Source: Rhynchopus euleeides
Lineage: Eukaryota > Euglenozoa > Diplonemea > Diplonemida > Diplonemidae
Assembly (NCBI GenBank): GCA_963210315.1
Contig: OY723293.1
Location: forward strand, 992,001 to 1,056,000
DNA length: 64,000 nucleotides
Direction: 5' to 3'
The notes under the pieces were generated by a model, which worked only from the letters and a program-made list of their open reading frames with translations, made no database searches and was not told the DNA's origin. Made by a program: the position numbers and the translations under genes. Positions within the stretch are counted from its first letter, which is position 1. Each line of letters starts with the position of its first letter. Below, in pieces: positions 31,840-42,510 of this stretch.

Positions 31840-34800
31840 ATGTTGATTTTTTTTCTTTGGACAGATGCATTCCCACAGCACCGCCGTGATCTGACCGCTG
31901 TGCCTGGGGTGGGTGTGTGTCTGAACAGAGTTCCATCCTACGTGTTTACTGTGATTTACTTACTCACCGTTCCCCATTCACTACCCCCCCCCCCCCTCCT
32001 CCAGTATTTTCTTGCGTTTTCACACCCCCCCCCTATCCGTGTGGAATTTGTTGAAGGCCCACCCCCACCCCCCCCCCCCTGCGCACTTCCCACATTCTGT
32101 CTCGCAATGACATCACCGAGCTTCAGGTACTTGGATCACACGTCCTGGACAATACTGCCTTCACACCGCCACACCAACACCACCACCCACCCCTTATCCT
32201 CTGAATATTTGCAAGAGACGAGGTGTGATGAATGTTGATTGAAGTGGCACTGCAGTGTCGGGGAGGCCCTTCCAATTCTTCATCACCGTTGCAGAGTATA
32301 TTGGGGTTCTACGGGTGGGGAGAAGGTGTGGGGTGAAAATATATGGCTTGAGGGATGGGTGGTCACCAGTGCCTCTACTTCAACCCGTTCGTTCAATAGA
32401 AGAGAAATTGCGCCGAACTGTTCATTTGTTGCCGACAGTGCCCCTTGCTATCTTGGTGCCCGTGCCGTGCAAAAATGCACGAACTGGCCTTCCAGAGGCA
32501 AATCGAGCCAACGGTTATATTTTTTCATTTCATTTTTTACCTTTTTTTGCGAATTTGTCAGACACCACCAACCCATCCGGCCCATCTTCCCCCCAAAAAA
32601 AAACTGCATATTGCCACACAACACAGGCCGAGCATACCACACATTAGGTCTCGGACCCTATTTGCAATGTGAAGGGGAGATGGGGGGTTTTCAACTTTGC
32701 GCCTTTACTATTATCTACATCACACCCGCCGCCCCCCCCCCCTACCACCCTGACTTTTTTTTGCCGGTTTTTTTGTGAAGAACAGACCTCATCCCCCCAC
32801 CCTCCCCTTCTCCCCACCAGCTTTTCCCCCCCGACACCTTCTCCTCTCTCCTCTCCCCCCCCCCCTTCCCCCCTTCCCTCCCTCTCCAACTGAGATTTCA
32901 ATGAAAAAAACACGAGAGGTTGGTTGCGAGGGAGGGTGGGGGGTGGTGATTTACTTTCGAGCCGAGATAGGGGCACCTCAGGAACCCAATCCATCCCCCC
33001 CAGATACCCCCCCCCCCTATTGAGTGTGCAGAGCAGGTGTGCGGGTCGTCGAATTCGACGTTCGCAGTGGCGAAGGGTTGGGCTAAACCTTGATGGCCAT
33101 ATAATTTCCCTCCAGGGGCTGATTGAGCTCTATAAAGCGATAAGTCAGTCGAGGGGGGTTGCAACAAACGCAGCAACAAAAAAAGGCTGTGAATTTTTTT
33201 CTCTCTCCGGAGCCTAGAACCTACATCGACACAACCGTTGAAAATGCATGGCATCTGCAAACCGCCAAAGTGCCGCATTCTCATTTCGAAACCTCCCAGC
33301 TTCGTCTTCATGTGATATGTTTTGTGGATCACCCCTCCCATTCTTGAGTGTGGTTGTGCTGACGTGTTCAAACTGCGACGTGTGCGTCCCCCCCCCCCCT
33401 CTTTCACCCAACATTTCCCTGTGTGTTTGCTGAAACTATGGGTGATCCTTTCTTCCCCCCTACCCCCCCCTCCCCACCTTCTCCGCAAAAACGTATCACA
33501 TGAAGAATGCAGCGAATCCCAAAACGTAATCATGCAACATTCGGTTTGCATCAGGCCATGTTATTGAACAGGGTGACTGTTCCATCCCCGGTTGCCACGA
33601 CTCCCCCTACCCCTACCCTGCTCAGCTGTGTGCCATGTCGACTTGTGTGTGACATATACTGTAGTGCCCCTCTCGGCCCTGTTCCAGAATCGCCCCTCCC
33701 TCCCATATACCGTCTCCTCCTTTCCATCCCATCCCTTCCCTACATTTTTTGGGGAAGTGTAAAAAAAATATACGACAACCAAACAAAATACTCGCGTGTG
33801 AAAATTTTCAGGAAAGCAGTGTGATCTCTGTGTGATTCTTGTCGAAGTGTTTCTGCTTTTAAATCTTCTTCTTCCTATTTTTTTTGCATCAGCATATTTT
33901 TTTTGTCCATTCAGTGCAACTGAGAGTTAGCTTCGCCACGCAGCTCCGCACAAAGGCATCTTCTTCGCGCGGAACACCCGGTCCTCCCCCCAAACCTCCT
34001 TTCAACAGGGGGGGGCGTCGTCGCTCGGACGTCACGAAAAGCGATGGCGCACCGCCGGTGAAACGACACTGCCGCGCAGTAAAACAAAAACATTTAGACC
34101 CCCACCCTCCCCCCTTTTTTTAGCACCTGTTCTTTCGGCTTTTCAGTAATTTCATTTATTGACCCGTTCCTTTTCTAAAGGGGGTTATCTGTTGGGGTGT
34201 ACAGGTGGTGGATTTGATACGATATTGCCGCTTTTTATTTGCAGTGGCGTGAAAAATGAAGATGAAATAAGGAAGATTCTGCGCGCGCGCGTGGGGTGGG
34301 TGGGAATCATTTGCAAGGGTTTTCCCACCACCACCACCACCCCTTCGGCCACAAAATCTATGATTTTCCACATTTTTTAAAGCTCCCCACACCCCTCACC
34401 CCCCAACCACTGCTGAGTGCAACTTCACAGAACGAAACGCAATGCGGCATGGGAACCGCTTTGGCAGAGAGCTTCACCGGCAGACGTCATCACTGTGACT
34501 AGAAGGCTGTGATGGCTGTGCCGTCACTGTCGCACCTTGCCTGCCCGAGCGGATCCCATTTTTACGGAGGAATTTTTGGAGAGAAAGAATACGTGCGTTC
34601 GGAATGATGGGTTGCCAAGATCACAGGGTTGCAGATTGAGCAAATTTTGTCGAACCGACTCCCCCCCCCCCCCCCACCACCCGATCCCCCCCAATCTGGC
34701 TCTCTTAGCCCTGTGGTCGGTGCGGCTCATCATCCGAAGGCTCTGCATGTGGGAGAGGAGGAGAAGGAGTTAGCGACCCGAGACGCGGTCGCGTTTCGGC

Positions 34801-35400
34801 AGAGGCAAAACGGTTCTCCCCCCGTCTCGTATTCTTTCTCAAGTTTGCCATGTTTTTGGGGTGCCAGTCTTGATGAACGCCTTGCTTTCTGGCATATTCC
34901 CCGCCCCCCGCTCCCCCCCCGATTGAAGGAGGAGGTGGTGTCCCTCTGTGGGTGCGCTAAAATACTATATTTCAGCCCCACACGCCACATCCATCTTTTC
35001 AACACAACATGCACTCACCGAAGATCCCATGACGAGGTAGACACCTGTCGCTTCGAGATGGGGAGTATTTTGAACGATTTTGAACGATTTTTGGCCGTGC
35101 TCGTCGCGTCCCCCGGTGAGGGGGGACGCTGTTTCGTGTTCTCCTTGCCGCACGGAGGCATTGCCTTACGTCGCCTCTTCCTCTTTTCCTTTATGGGCGG
35201 GTTAGTCTGGCTCAGAGGGCGGGACCGTGCTGATATGCACAGTGACGACTCTCCCTTTTTTGTTGTGCCCGCCTCCTGCCGAGTCGTGGCTGCTGCCTCT
35301 CAGACTGGGGGCGGGCGGTCGCCGACGCTGACGCGCCTGGCGGCCCGTGGAAAGTGACGTGGGTCTGGGGGTGGGGGGGGGGGGGGTGCTGGGGTGTCAG
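31840..35400. other. Long spacer with weak coding hints
   Basis: Mostly C-rich and T-rich sequence. A short Pro/basic frame at 33950-34123 (GTPGPPPKPPFNRGGRRRSD) could be an exon, but no splice partner was found. The 242-codon frame 34629-35357 runs through a poly-C tract and looks like an artefact. Confidence 0.4.
32610..32712 (+). repeat. Dispersed hairpin repeat, long copy, diverged stem
   Basis: TATTGCCACACAACACAGGC, GTCTCGGACC, then GTGAAGGGGAGATGG. The spacing between AGGCCGA and GAAGG matches the copies at 6050, 28945 and 42415. The stem is poor here. Confidence 0.55.
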
Positions 35401-35436
35401 GCCGAAGCCCTTGACCGCTGTTGATTTTTGCAGGTT

Positions 35437-35800
35437 TCACGAGATCAGGTAGTCCTTCTCGCTGTGCTCCGTCACCCCTGCCTCAGCCAGGTAGCGTAGG
35501 GCCCCCTTGCAGTTGTGCAGCAGCAGGTTGTGCACGCTTGTGGCTGTGAGGTGGTGTCGGGCTGACGCTGTCGCGGGACAGCCGAAGAATAGGTGCTTCA
35601 GCGAGACCCCAGGCGGGGGGCTGTCCGGCGCAAGCTTCAGGCAGGGTTTGCACGGTGGTTGTGCGCTGCCCGGGACGTCGTGGTCGTACACCAGGCGGTG
35701 GTGGTCGGCCCGGAGGCGGCGGATGGTGGTTTCCCCTAAGCGGGTAAGGCCCTCCATGCGGAGGTCAGGGCGCTGCAGTCGCGTCTCCCCGATTCCTGAC
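35437..35800 (-). pseudogene. Non-LTR retrotransposon, C-terminal relic
   Basis: The minus-strand frame ends with a stop at 35437. The protein reads TTIRRLRADHHRLVYDHDVP, then C-x-x-C (CKPC), then LKHLFFGCPATASARHHLT. R-L-R-x-x-H followed by CxxC and H-x-x-x-x-C is the usual C-terminal zinc-knuckle pattern of LINE-type reverse transcriptase proteins. The last residues, ALRYLAEAGVTEHSEKDYL, are matched by a second relic at 60463-60657. The frame upstream of about 35800 enters unrelated sequence, so the element is 5'-truncated, the common fate of target-primed insertions. The 3' flank reads CTGACACCCCAGCA on the minus strand, as does the other relic. Confidence 0.7.
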
Positions 35801-35930
35801 CGTGGGATTTTTTTGTCTATATTTCCCGCCAAACACACGCGAAGAACACACCCGTTTCCATCCCCCCTCCCCCCGCCAACAAAACAATAACGAACAATGA
35901 AAACATGACATGAAGTATCCCACCTCCCAG

Positions 35931-37115
35931 CAGGCCTGGGCGGGGAACGAGCCCTTTTTCCAGGTTTTTTGGGTCGGGGAACCAGGTTTTTTCTAAGAAT
36001 TTTTACAAGGGAATTTTTGCTCGCCCCCCCACAGTTTCCAGGCGCGTGCCCGTCAGGCGGGACTTTTTCTCTGATTTCTCTCCGCGTCATCATTGACAGC
36101 TCTCGAGTGATGCCCAGAGATGCTTGCGGCAGAGAGTGCCCCTCATGCGCGTTACAGCTGAAAATGAATGAGGATCATCTGGCACTCGTTCTCATCGGGG
36201 GTTGTGCTCCGCAGGGACTCAATACACCTTGGCACTCTCGCAGGGCTGGACATGCCAGCAGCTGGAGGACAGTTACAAAGCTGCCCCCGACGCCACCCAC
36301 CTGCTGGCCCCTTCAGGTCTGAAAGCCCAAAAGCTCCCGGGGATTTTGCAGTGGTGCGCACCATATTCAGCGCAGGGTGATCTCTCCGATTTTCCAAAAC
36401 TGCTGGTTTACGGGTTTGGGGAACGGTCGTCGGCAGACCGTTGAAATGCCCGTGTTAGCAAGGCACACTCACGTTTCAGGTAGCGTGTCGCGTGTCACGC
36501 ATGTCGCGAACGCGGCAAGTGTACTTCCCAGGTGGGGAAGCCCGACCTCCTGTCCGATGTCAGTCAGGCTTCGAAGAAGCGCTTCATGGATGCGGCGCTG
36601 ACCCGGGGAAGTGAGATAGATGGACGGGCACACGCTACATGGGGGGTCTGGGGGGCGGGCGTGAGCCCCCCAGCCGCCGGAGGCCACGGTAGCGAACATC
36701 TGTTCGTGTGGGCGTACAGATTCTGTGCGAGTTGGCTGCGTCCTCAGAGGCGACTGGAGTGGTTGGACCCCGACTTGATGGGATTCGAAGGACTTGAGTA
36801 CGAGACGTACGCCACAGGGGGGTCTGGGGGGCGGAGCCCCCCAGCCGCCGGAGGCCACGGTAGTGAACGTCTGGCTCTCCAGTTGGCCAGCAAGGCGAAC
36901 GGTACGTGGGACAGACTTCCCTTCCATCCTTGTGCGCACCCTGTCGACTGGGGAAAACTTAGAAAAAGTTTTTTCCTCTGCGAAACAACCTTAGAAAAAA
37001 ATTCCCCTAACAAAATTCTTAGAAAAAAACTTTTTTTCCCCTTACAAAAATTCTTAGAAAAAAAGTTCGGAATCCTGAAAGTGGGGAACAAGCCCCCCAG
37101 TTAGGAACAGCCCTG
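35931..37115. mobile_element. hAT-like element, family 4 (CAGGCCTG..CAGCCCTG ends)
   Basis: Exact 8-bp duplication CCTCCCAG at 35923-35930 and 37116-37123. The terminal repeats are short (CAGGCCTG against inverted CAGGGCTG), but subterminal TTTCTAAGAATTTTT is inverted at both ends (about 35990 and 37060). 1185 bp. It contains the GC-hairpin module twice. Open frames inside overlap the module and show no transposase motif. Confidence 0.9.
36635..36880 (+). repeat. GC-hairpin module, dimer (in family 4)
   Basis: Two units 181 bases apart. The first has an enlarged loop (GGGCGGGCGTGAGCCC); the second is standard, CTGGGGGGC-GGA-GCCCCCCAG. Confidence 0.85.
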
Positions 37116-37220
37116 CCTCCCAGGCATTCTATTTTTTCTTGCTATTTTTTTTTTCATGGGGTCCTTCAACCGCTTCACACGCCCCCCCGCCCCCCACATC
37201 CAGTTTACAATTGCTGAGGG

Positions 37221-37862
37221 TGGGTGGGTGTGGCTGCCTCCCAGTCACATTCCCTTAGGACCAGCCCCTGAACCAGAGGCACATTTCATGGACGGTGTTT
37301 GGCTCCTAGACCCACAAAGTGACCCCACTACGATTCGCAAAAGTTCCAAACGTTCAGAAGAACGGGGTTTTGGAATACCCGAGGAGGGGGTCCCGCTGGG
37401 TGGGTGGGCTGGTGTGGCTGCCTCCCAGTCACATCCTCCTGGGGCCAGCCTCCTATGACCAGACCCTGAATCAGACCCACATTTCATGGGTGAAGCTTGA
37501 CACCTCGACCCACAGTATGACCCCACTACGATCCGCACAGATTCCAAATAGTCAAAAGAAAGGGGTTTCGGAACACCCGAGGAGGGGGTCCCGCTGATTT
37601 TGGGTCACTTTCGGGTGATGTCAGGTACCTGGAGTGACCGCAGGTAGCCCATTTTCAGGGTGGGAGCCCTACTCGTACGTCACCCAGATTCAGCCCAAAC
37701 CGTGCACCTCGGGTGCACGGTCGCCGGCAGCGCGCGGGCACCCGGAAACAGGCCGCATTTGCGCGCGCTGCCTGCACCCTGCACGCCAGCCCCCCCCCCC
37801 CCCCCCCCCCCCCCCGGGGCTGTAAGCGACCCCCCAGAAAATTACCCCAGCCACTGTCCCCC
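37221..37862 (+). repeat. Segmental duplication of 2519-3101 plus 5961-6012, without the insertion
   Basis: Nearly identical to the 2.5-3.1 kb block, crossing the poly-C run without the 2859-bp element and continuing with GGGGCTGTAAGCGACCCC and CAGAAAATTACCCCAGCCAC. It is the empty-site version. Confidence 0.9.
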
Positions 37863-39067
37863 CCCCCCCCTCAGGTGCCTGCCCCCCCCCCCCCCCATTC
37901 CATCACCATCACCCACTCTGATTTTGTTGCCACTTCTTCCTCGGCCTTACAACTGAGTGTTGTTTTGTGTGGGGGTGGTTTCTTCTTTGACAGTTCGGCT
38001 GAGCCAACTTGTCCGGAACCCCTCCCCCCCCCCTCTGTCTCATCCAATCTCTCTTTTCTTACTTTTCCTTCATTCACACCCTACATGCTCTCCCCCCAAG
38101 AGCACCACAGCTGGCTGGTTTGCGTCTCGGCCTTTGGATCAGCTAGAGGCCATTCGCAATCCTTAGCTGACAACTGCGCTGGGGTAGCTTGCAAGAGAGA
38201 TGTCTCAGTACTGCCGTTCGGTGGATAAAAAAATTGCCTACTTCTTCCGCCGTTTTTTTTTGGCCAGAGACATGTGTGATTCTACATGTTTATCGCCCGA
38301 GGTTGCATCACAAACCAAGGCAGGTGTGTGCGAAAAATACTTTTCAAACGAGAGGTCACGGGATGGGTGGTTGACTGTCTCATCCAGCCGCCAAGATGTG
38401 CGTTGTGTCCCTCCTGCTTTGTCATCCAGCAAGGTGGCTCGGCTAGAGAGAGCCTGACGTTTCATTATTGGATTCTATTGAGATTATCATGACGCACAAG
38501 TATGGATGATTGTGTTTCGTCGTATTACAGGAGACGAAGCAAAGTGAGAGACCATCTAAATCGGACCGGGGCAAAATGTCACTTAATGTTGCTGTGCGAT
38601 CTGTGTTGGCGCGCTAAGCTATCCTCAGCAGGCAGGTGGGGCAGTCGATTTGATCTGCCAGCCACACAACAAAACAAAATGAAGCCGTGTTGCTGAAAAG
38701 GGGTCAGTGCTGACGAAAATGAGAATCTGTGCGCAACCCGCCCAAATAAAGTGCAAAAGGAACTCCAAACTAGTTTCTGCAAAAAAAAACGACGAAAATA
38801 CCAGAAGCAAACGCGCGCACACACACTAATCCCCCCCCACCCCCCCCCCCGGAAAATACAAAATACAGGCAAAACCAAAAATGAAGCAACAAATGAAACA
38901 GGGCAGATCGCTCCCTCCCCTCCCCTCCCCTCCCCGTCCCCTCCGTTCCCTCTCCTCCCCCCAACCACATGACAGCTTGTGCACGCCATGCCGACAGCCG
39001 GCAAACTGCACCACACCCCACCCTCTCCAACTCCTTCCTCAGCTATCCAGATCTGGGTTCGGGTTCG
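37863..39067. other. Upstream region of the receptor gene
   Basis: Pyrimidine-rich with poly-C runs near 37870, 37890, 38020 and 38840. No other gene or hairpin-repeat copy was recognised. Confidence 0.4.
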
Positions 39068-42000
39068 ATGGGTATGCGCCTATCCATCCGGACGCTCAAC
39101 ATCTCGCTGGTCGTGATATGCATCGCCGCCGTCGCGGGATTGTCGACAGGGCTGACCGTGTGGCTCACGGGACGTGCCCTTGAGGACATCAAGGTGTCGC
39201 GCGACACCTCAATCAGCACCGCCTTTACATCTGGCGAAGCTTCCGTGCGCCGCCTCACGGATGACCTATTGATGAACCTCGGCGACGGGGCGAGGCGGGA
39301 CATCGTGCACTTCGTCGACGTGTCCATCAACCAGGTGGAGGCGCTGTGCACCCAGCTTTCCTCGGAGGAGGAGGCGGTTGCGAGCTCCTGGGACTACCTG
39401 TGGGGGAAACGGTCGCAGCTGTTTGGCGTCGTGGCGCGTGTTCCGGAGATCAGCATCATCGGGTTTGCCACAACCTCTTATCAGAACGTGCAGATCATGG
39501 AGGTGCTGCAGACCATGTCGCGTGGCCCGGATGAGTACCACCACTACGTCGGGACTGTGAATAACGGGACAGAGTTTGACGTGCCGGGTGGCCTCCCTGC
39601 TGTCAACCGGACCCTGTTAGGGGATATCATTCCCGGTGGGACCGGTAACATGTACATGTACCCCGAGGCGCCGCAGGTGAACTTCCCGGCGTGCCTCGGC
39701 AGCGGGCAGGAGGGTGTTGCGACGAATGGGGCAGTGCTGGCGCCCCCCTGCGGGTACTCCCACTTCGACATCGGGAAGGCCTACTTCGAGCTGTTCCCAC
39801 AACTCGGTATCGGCCCTGCGGCGCACGGCGCGGTGGCGATGTTCCAGCACGTCACCGGCATCGCGACGCAGTGTGTGTTTGGGAACCACCACACCGCTTT
39901 GAAGCGTGGCATTGCCTTTGTGATGACGGACATCTCCGGTATCCAGAACATGATGCAGAGCATCGATGTTGGGCAGGAGCGCGGCTCCCTCGGTAGGATC
40001 TACGCCACAGCGAGGAGCAACAGATGGCACCCCGATTTGAACCTCATCGGCACCTCGCATGGATCGTATGTTGTCAAGATGCCAGTGTGACAATTGGTTG
40101 TTTCTGATAGGAGAGGGCAGGGGCGGTTTTCCTGTGTGTCAGAAGTCTGGGTGAACGAAGGCCGGCGCGGCAGTGTCGTGTTTGGTTGGATGGTGCGGAA
40201 GTGCCGGTGCTTGATAAGTATTATGTCTGGGGGGAGGTCTCCAGGAACCCTTGTGATCTTCTTGCTTTCCCAATTTATGGCTTTCTGAATAGGCAACATA
40301 CCATCCTCACACACACATGAATCTTGGACACAACCTGCATGACGAGTGAAGGCAGATCACCCTTGTGCTTCCTTCCACCTCTACTTCACTATCCCTACAC
40401 ACACAGGGCATGGGAGCCGTTTTTCCATCCGCAGTTTGGCTACGCTGTGGGCTGGAGGGCCCCTATTCTCCCGCAGAACTGCAGCGACCCGCTGGTGGCT
40501 GGCACATCTCGTTACCTTGGAGAGCAGGTGCGCGTCAACTCGACGCACACCCTGAAGCGGAACGAGCATCTGTACGAACTCGGCACCACACACACATTCA
40601 ACCTTGTGACGAATCGGTCTGCGGAGGGCGAGCAGTTCTATATTCGGTATGGCCAGACGATTTGAACGCGTTTCAATTTCATCTGACTGGCCCGTCTTCC
40701 AGCAAACCAGCTGTCACGGGTCTGGGTCCAGGGTCTGCGAGTTTTGTCGTCAGATTTTGCCGCCACCTCACGTTCCAGCAGGGGGAGGCACAAAGAGTTA
40801 CTTCATGATGCGCGATAATTTGTCTCTTTTATCACCAGTTATTGAGTTCCAACGTCATCACACGCCCCCCTCTCCACCCCCTCAGGGTTCAAGTCCTGAA
40901 CAACGGTCGCGGAATCGACTGGTACGTGAACACTATCGTCGACCACAAATACATCTTGGGCGAGATTGACGCGATGATGCAGCAGACGAAGCACTCTGTC
41001 AAGCAGGCGGAGCAGGATGTGGAGGCAGAGCTGCGCGAGGGCCGCATCATCCTCTACGTTGTTGTGGCCGTGGTGTCGCTGTTGCCGATCGGCCTGTCTG
41101 TTGTGCTCGTCTTCCGCATTACCGAGCCTATCATGCAGCTCATGCGTGACATGGAGCTTGTTGCCGTGATGCAGGTGCACGAGGTGGATGGGGACCGGCC
41201 CCACAGCGCCCTTGCAGAAGTCCGCCAGATGGAGGAGAGCTTCCGCGCGATGCTCCGGAACCTGATCGCCTACAGGCAGTACCTGCCGCAGAGCGTGCTG
41301 CAGAGCGAGGGAGAGGAGGAAGTCACCCATCTCTCGACGAGCGGCTTCAGCAACCAACACGCAACCCGCCTCGACGGCGTCTCGCACAAGTCATCCTCTT
41401 CGATGCAGTCGTCGCATTTGGGCCCGCAGGTGCATGTCAACCGTGCATTTGAAAAGGACGTGCGTACGAAAAGCACCACAATTCTGGTGTCCAACCTGAG
41501 TGGCTTCCACAGCATCCATCCCTCCTCTGTCGCCGAGGAGGTGCGGGCATATGTGGAGCCGTTCGTCAGCTGTGCGAAACGCACCCGCGGGATAATCGAC
41601 TCCATCTCAGGGGACCGGGTCTACGTGTCCTTCAACTCCTCCACCCCTGCGGAGGGGCACAAACAGAAGGCGGTCGACACAGCCCTCTCAGTGGCCGAAA
41701 ACTGGAAGGGCGCCTTGCCGATGAACTTTGGGATCGCCTCCGGGAACTCCATCTGTGGCAACGTAGGGTGCCAGGGGCTGAAGTCGTACAGCATGATCGG
41801 GCCCGCCCCCTGCAACGCGCGCTACATCGAGCGGTGCGGCAAGGCGTGGAAGGTGCAGGTCTTGGTCGACGGGGCAGTGGGTGAGGACGCCCGCCACCGC
41901 TTCTTCGTGCGGAAGGTGCTGAAGGCACGCATGAAGGACGGGAAACCCTCCATGCTCACCGAGATCCTCTCCCAGAAGGACGCATCGAACGACGAGTGGA

Positions 42001-42227
42001 TGTACCAGCTGCAGAGCGACGCTGCCCGCGACCCTTGCGCACTGCTCAACACTGCCGTCTCCCACATCTACTCTGGGGAGATGGACCAGGCGAGAGAGGA
42101 TCTGCGTGGGTACACCGGGCCAGGGTGTGAATTTGCCGGCCTGCTCCTTCAGCAGGCACTGCGGAATGGGGAGGCACCCGAGCCACTCAACATATTTGAT
42201 GTGCCTTCCTTGCACAGCCTGGATTGA
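39068..42227 (+). CDS. Membrane receptor with degenerate class III cyclase domain (3 exons)
   Basis: Exons 39068-40065, 40407-40646 and 40886-42227 give 859 residues; both introns are phase 2, and removing them restores one frame. Start: ATG 39068 or 39074, just before the first membrane segment (about residues 11-34, SLVVICIAAVAGLSTGLTVW). A large outer region follows, of sensor type, then a second span near 465-490 (IILYVVVAVVSLLPIGLSVV), a HAMP-like linker (PIMQLMRDMEL) and IAYRQYLPQSVL, a segment often found before cyclase domains. The cyclase-like domain starts near 607. Key sites: the first metal Asp is Asn (LVSNLSGF), the second is present (SISGDRVYVSF), the base-contact IGD is IGP (SMIGPAP), and the N-x-x-x-R pair is out of register (CNARY). 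So it has the fold but probably little or no cyclase activity. A TPR-like helical tail ends the protein. A ligand-sensing or regulatory role is inferred. Confidence 0.85.
40066..40406 (+). other. Phase-2 intron 1 of the receptor gene (341 bp), carrying a hairpin repeat
   Basis: Starts GTATGTTGTCAAG, ends CCCTACACACACAG. The junction codon becomes TCG (Ser), then AWEPFFHPQFGY. The dispersed hairpin repeat occupies its 3' third. Confidence 0.88.
40302..40400 (+). repeat. Dispersed hairpin repeat inside an intron
   Basis: TTGGACACAACCTGCATGAC, GAGTGAAGGCAGATCACCC; the stem GAAGG (40348-40352)/CCTTC (40371-40375) is extended by AG/CT past one mismatch. The tail runs straight into the 3' splice site. 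Confidence 0.75.
40647..40885 (+). other. Phase-2 intron 2 of the receptor gene (239 bp)
   Basis: Starts GTATGGCCAGAC, ends CACCCCCTCAG. Joining gives QFYIR followed by VQVLNNGRG in one frame. Confidence 0.85.
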
Positions 42228-42331
42228 ACCGGGTAGACAGGGCGGTGGCGTGGCGCCAGTCCAGCCGATTGTTGGAAATGTGTGATGATTTCTTGCCTCT
42301 GTTATACATCATGTCGTGCGGTACTCCCCCT

Positions 42332-42405
42332 TTCCTCAGAGTGAAGGGGAATCGACCTTCTGATTCCCCTCTACTTCTGCTTCGACTTCCACTTCACCAC
42401 CTCCC
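42332..42405 (+). repeat. Dispersed hairpin repeat, 9-bp stem variant
   Basis: GAGTGAAGGGGAATC; perfect stem AGGGGAATC (42345-42353)/GATTCCCCT (42362-42370) with an 8-base loop. Both arms differ from the other copies yet pair fully. The tail is CTACTTCTGCTTCGACTTCC. Confidence 0.78.
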
Positions 42406-42414
42406 TCAACACAT

Positions 42415-42510
42415 CTTATTGCCACACAACACAGGCCGATTAAACCTCTCGAGGTCTCGGGCTCCACTTGCGATCTGAGCGAAGGAGAAGAGGTCAATTA
42501 TGCACCTAAC
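42415..42510 (+). repeat. Dispersed hairpin repeat, long copy, weak stem
   Basis: TATTGCCACACAACACAGGC, GAGGTCTCGGGCTCC, then GAGCGAAGGAGAAGAGG. The upstream half is well conserved with 32610; only AGGT/ACCT pairs. Confidence 0.55.

Noticed and set aside
34629..35357. 242-codon plus-strand frame
   Set aside because: Starts in a poly-C-derived Pro run, no domain, overlapped by frames on the other strand.
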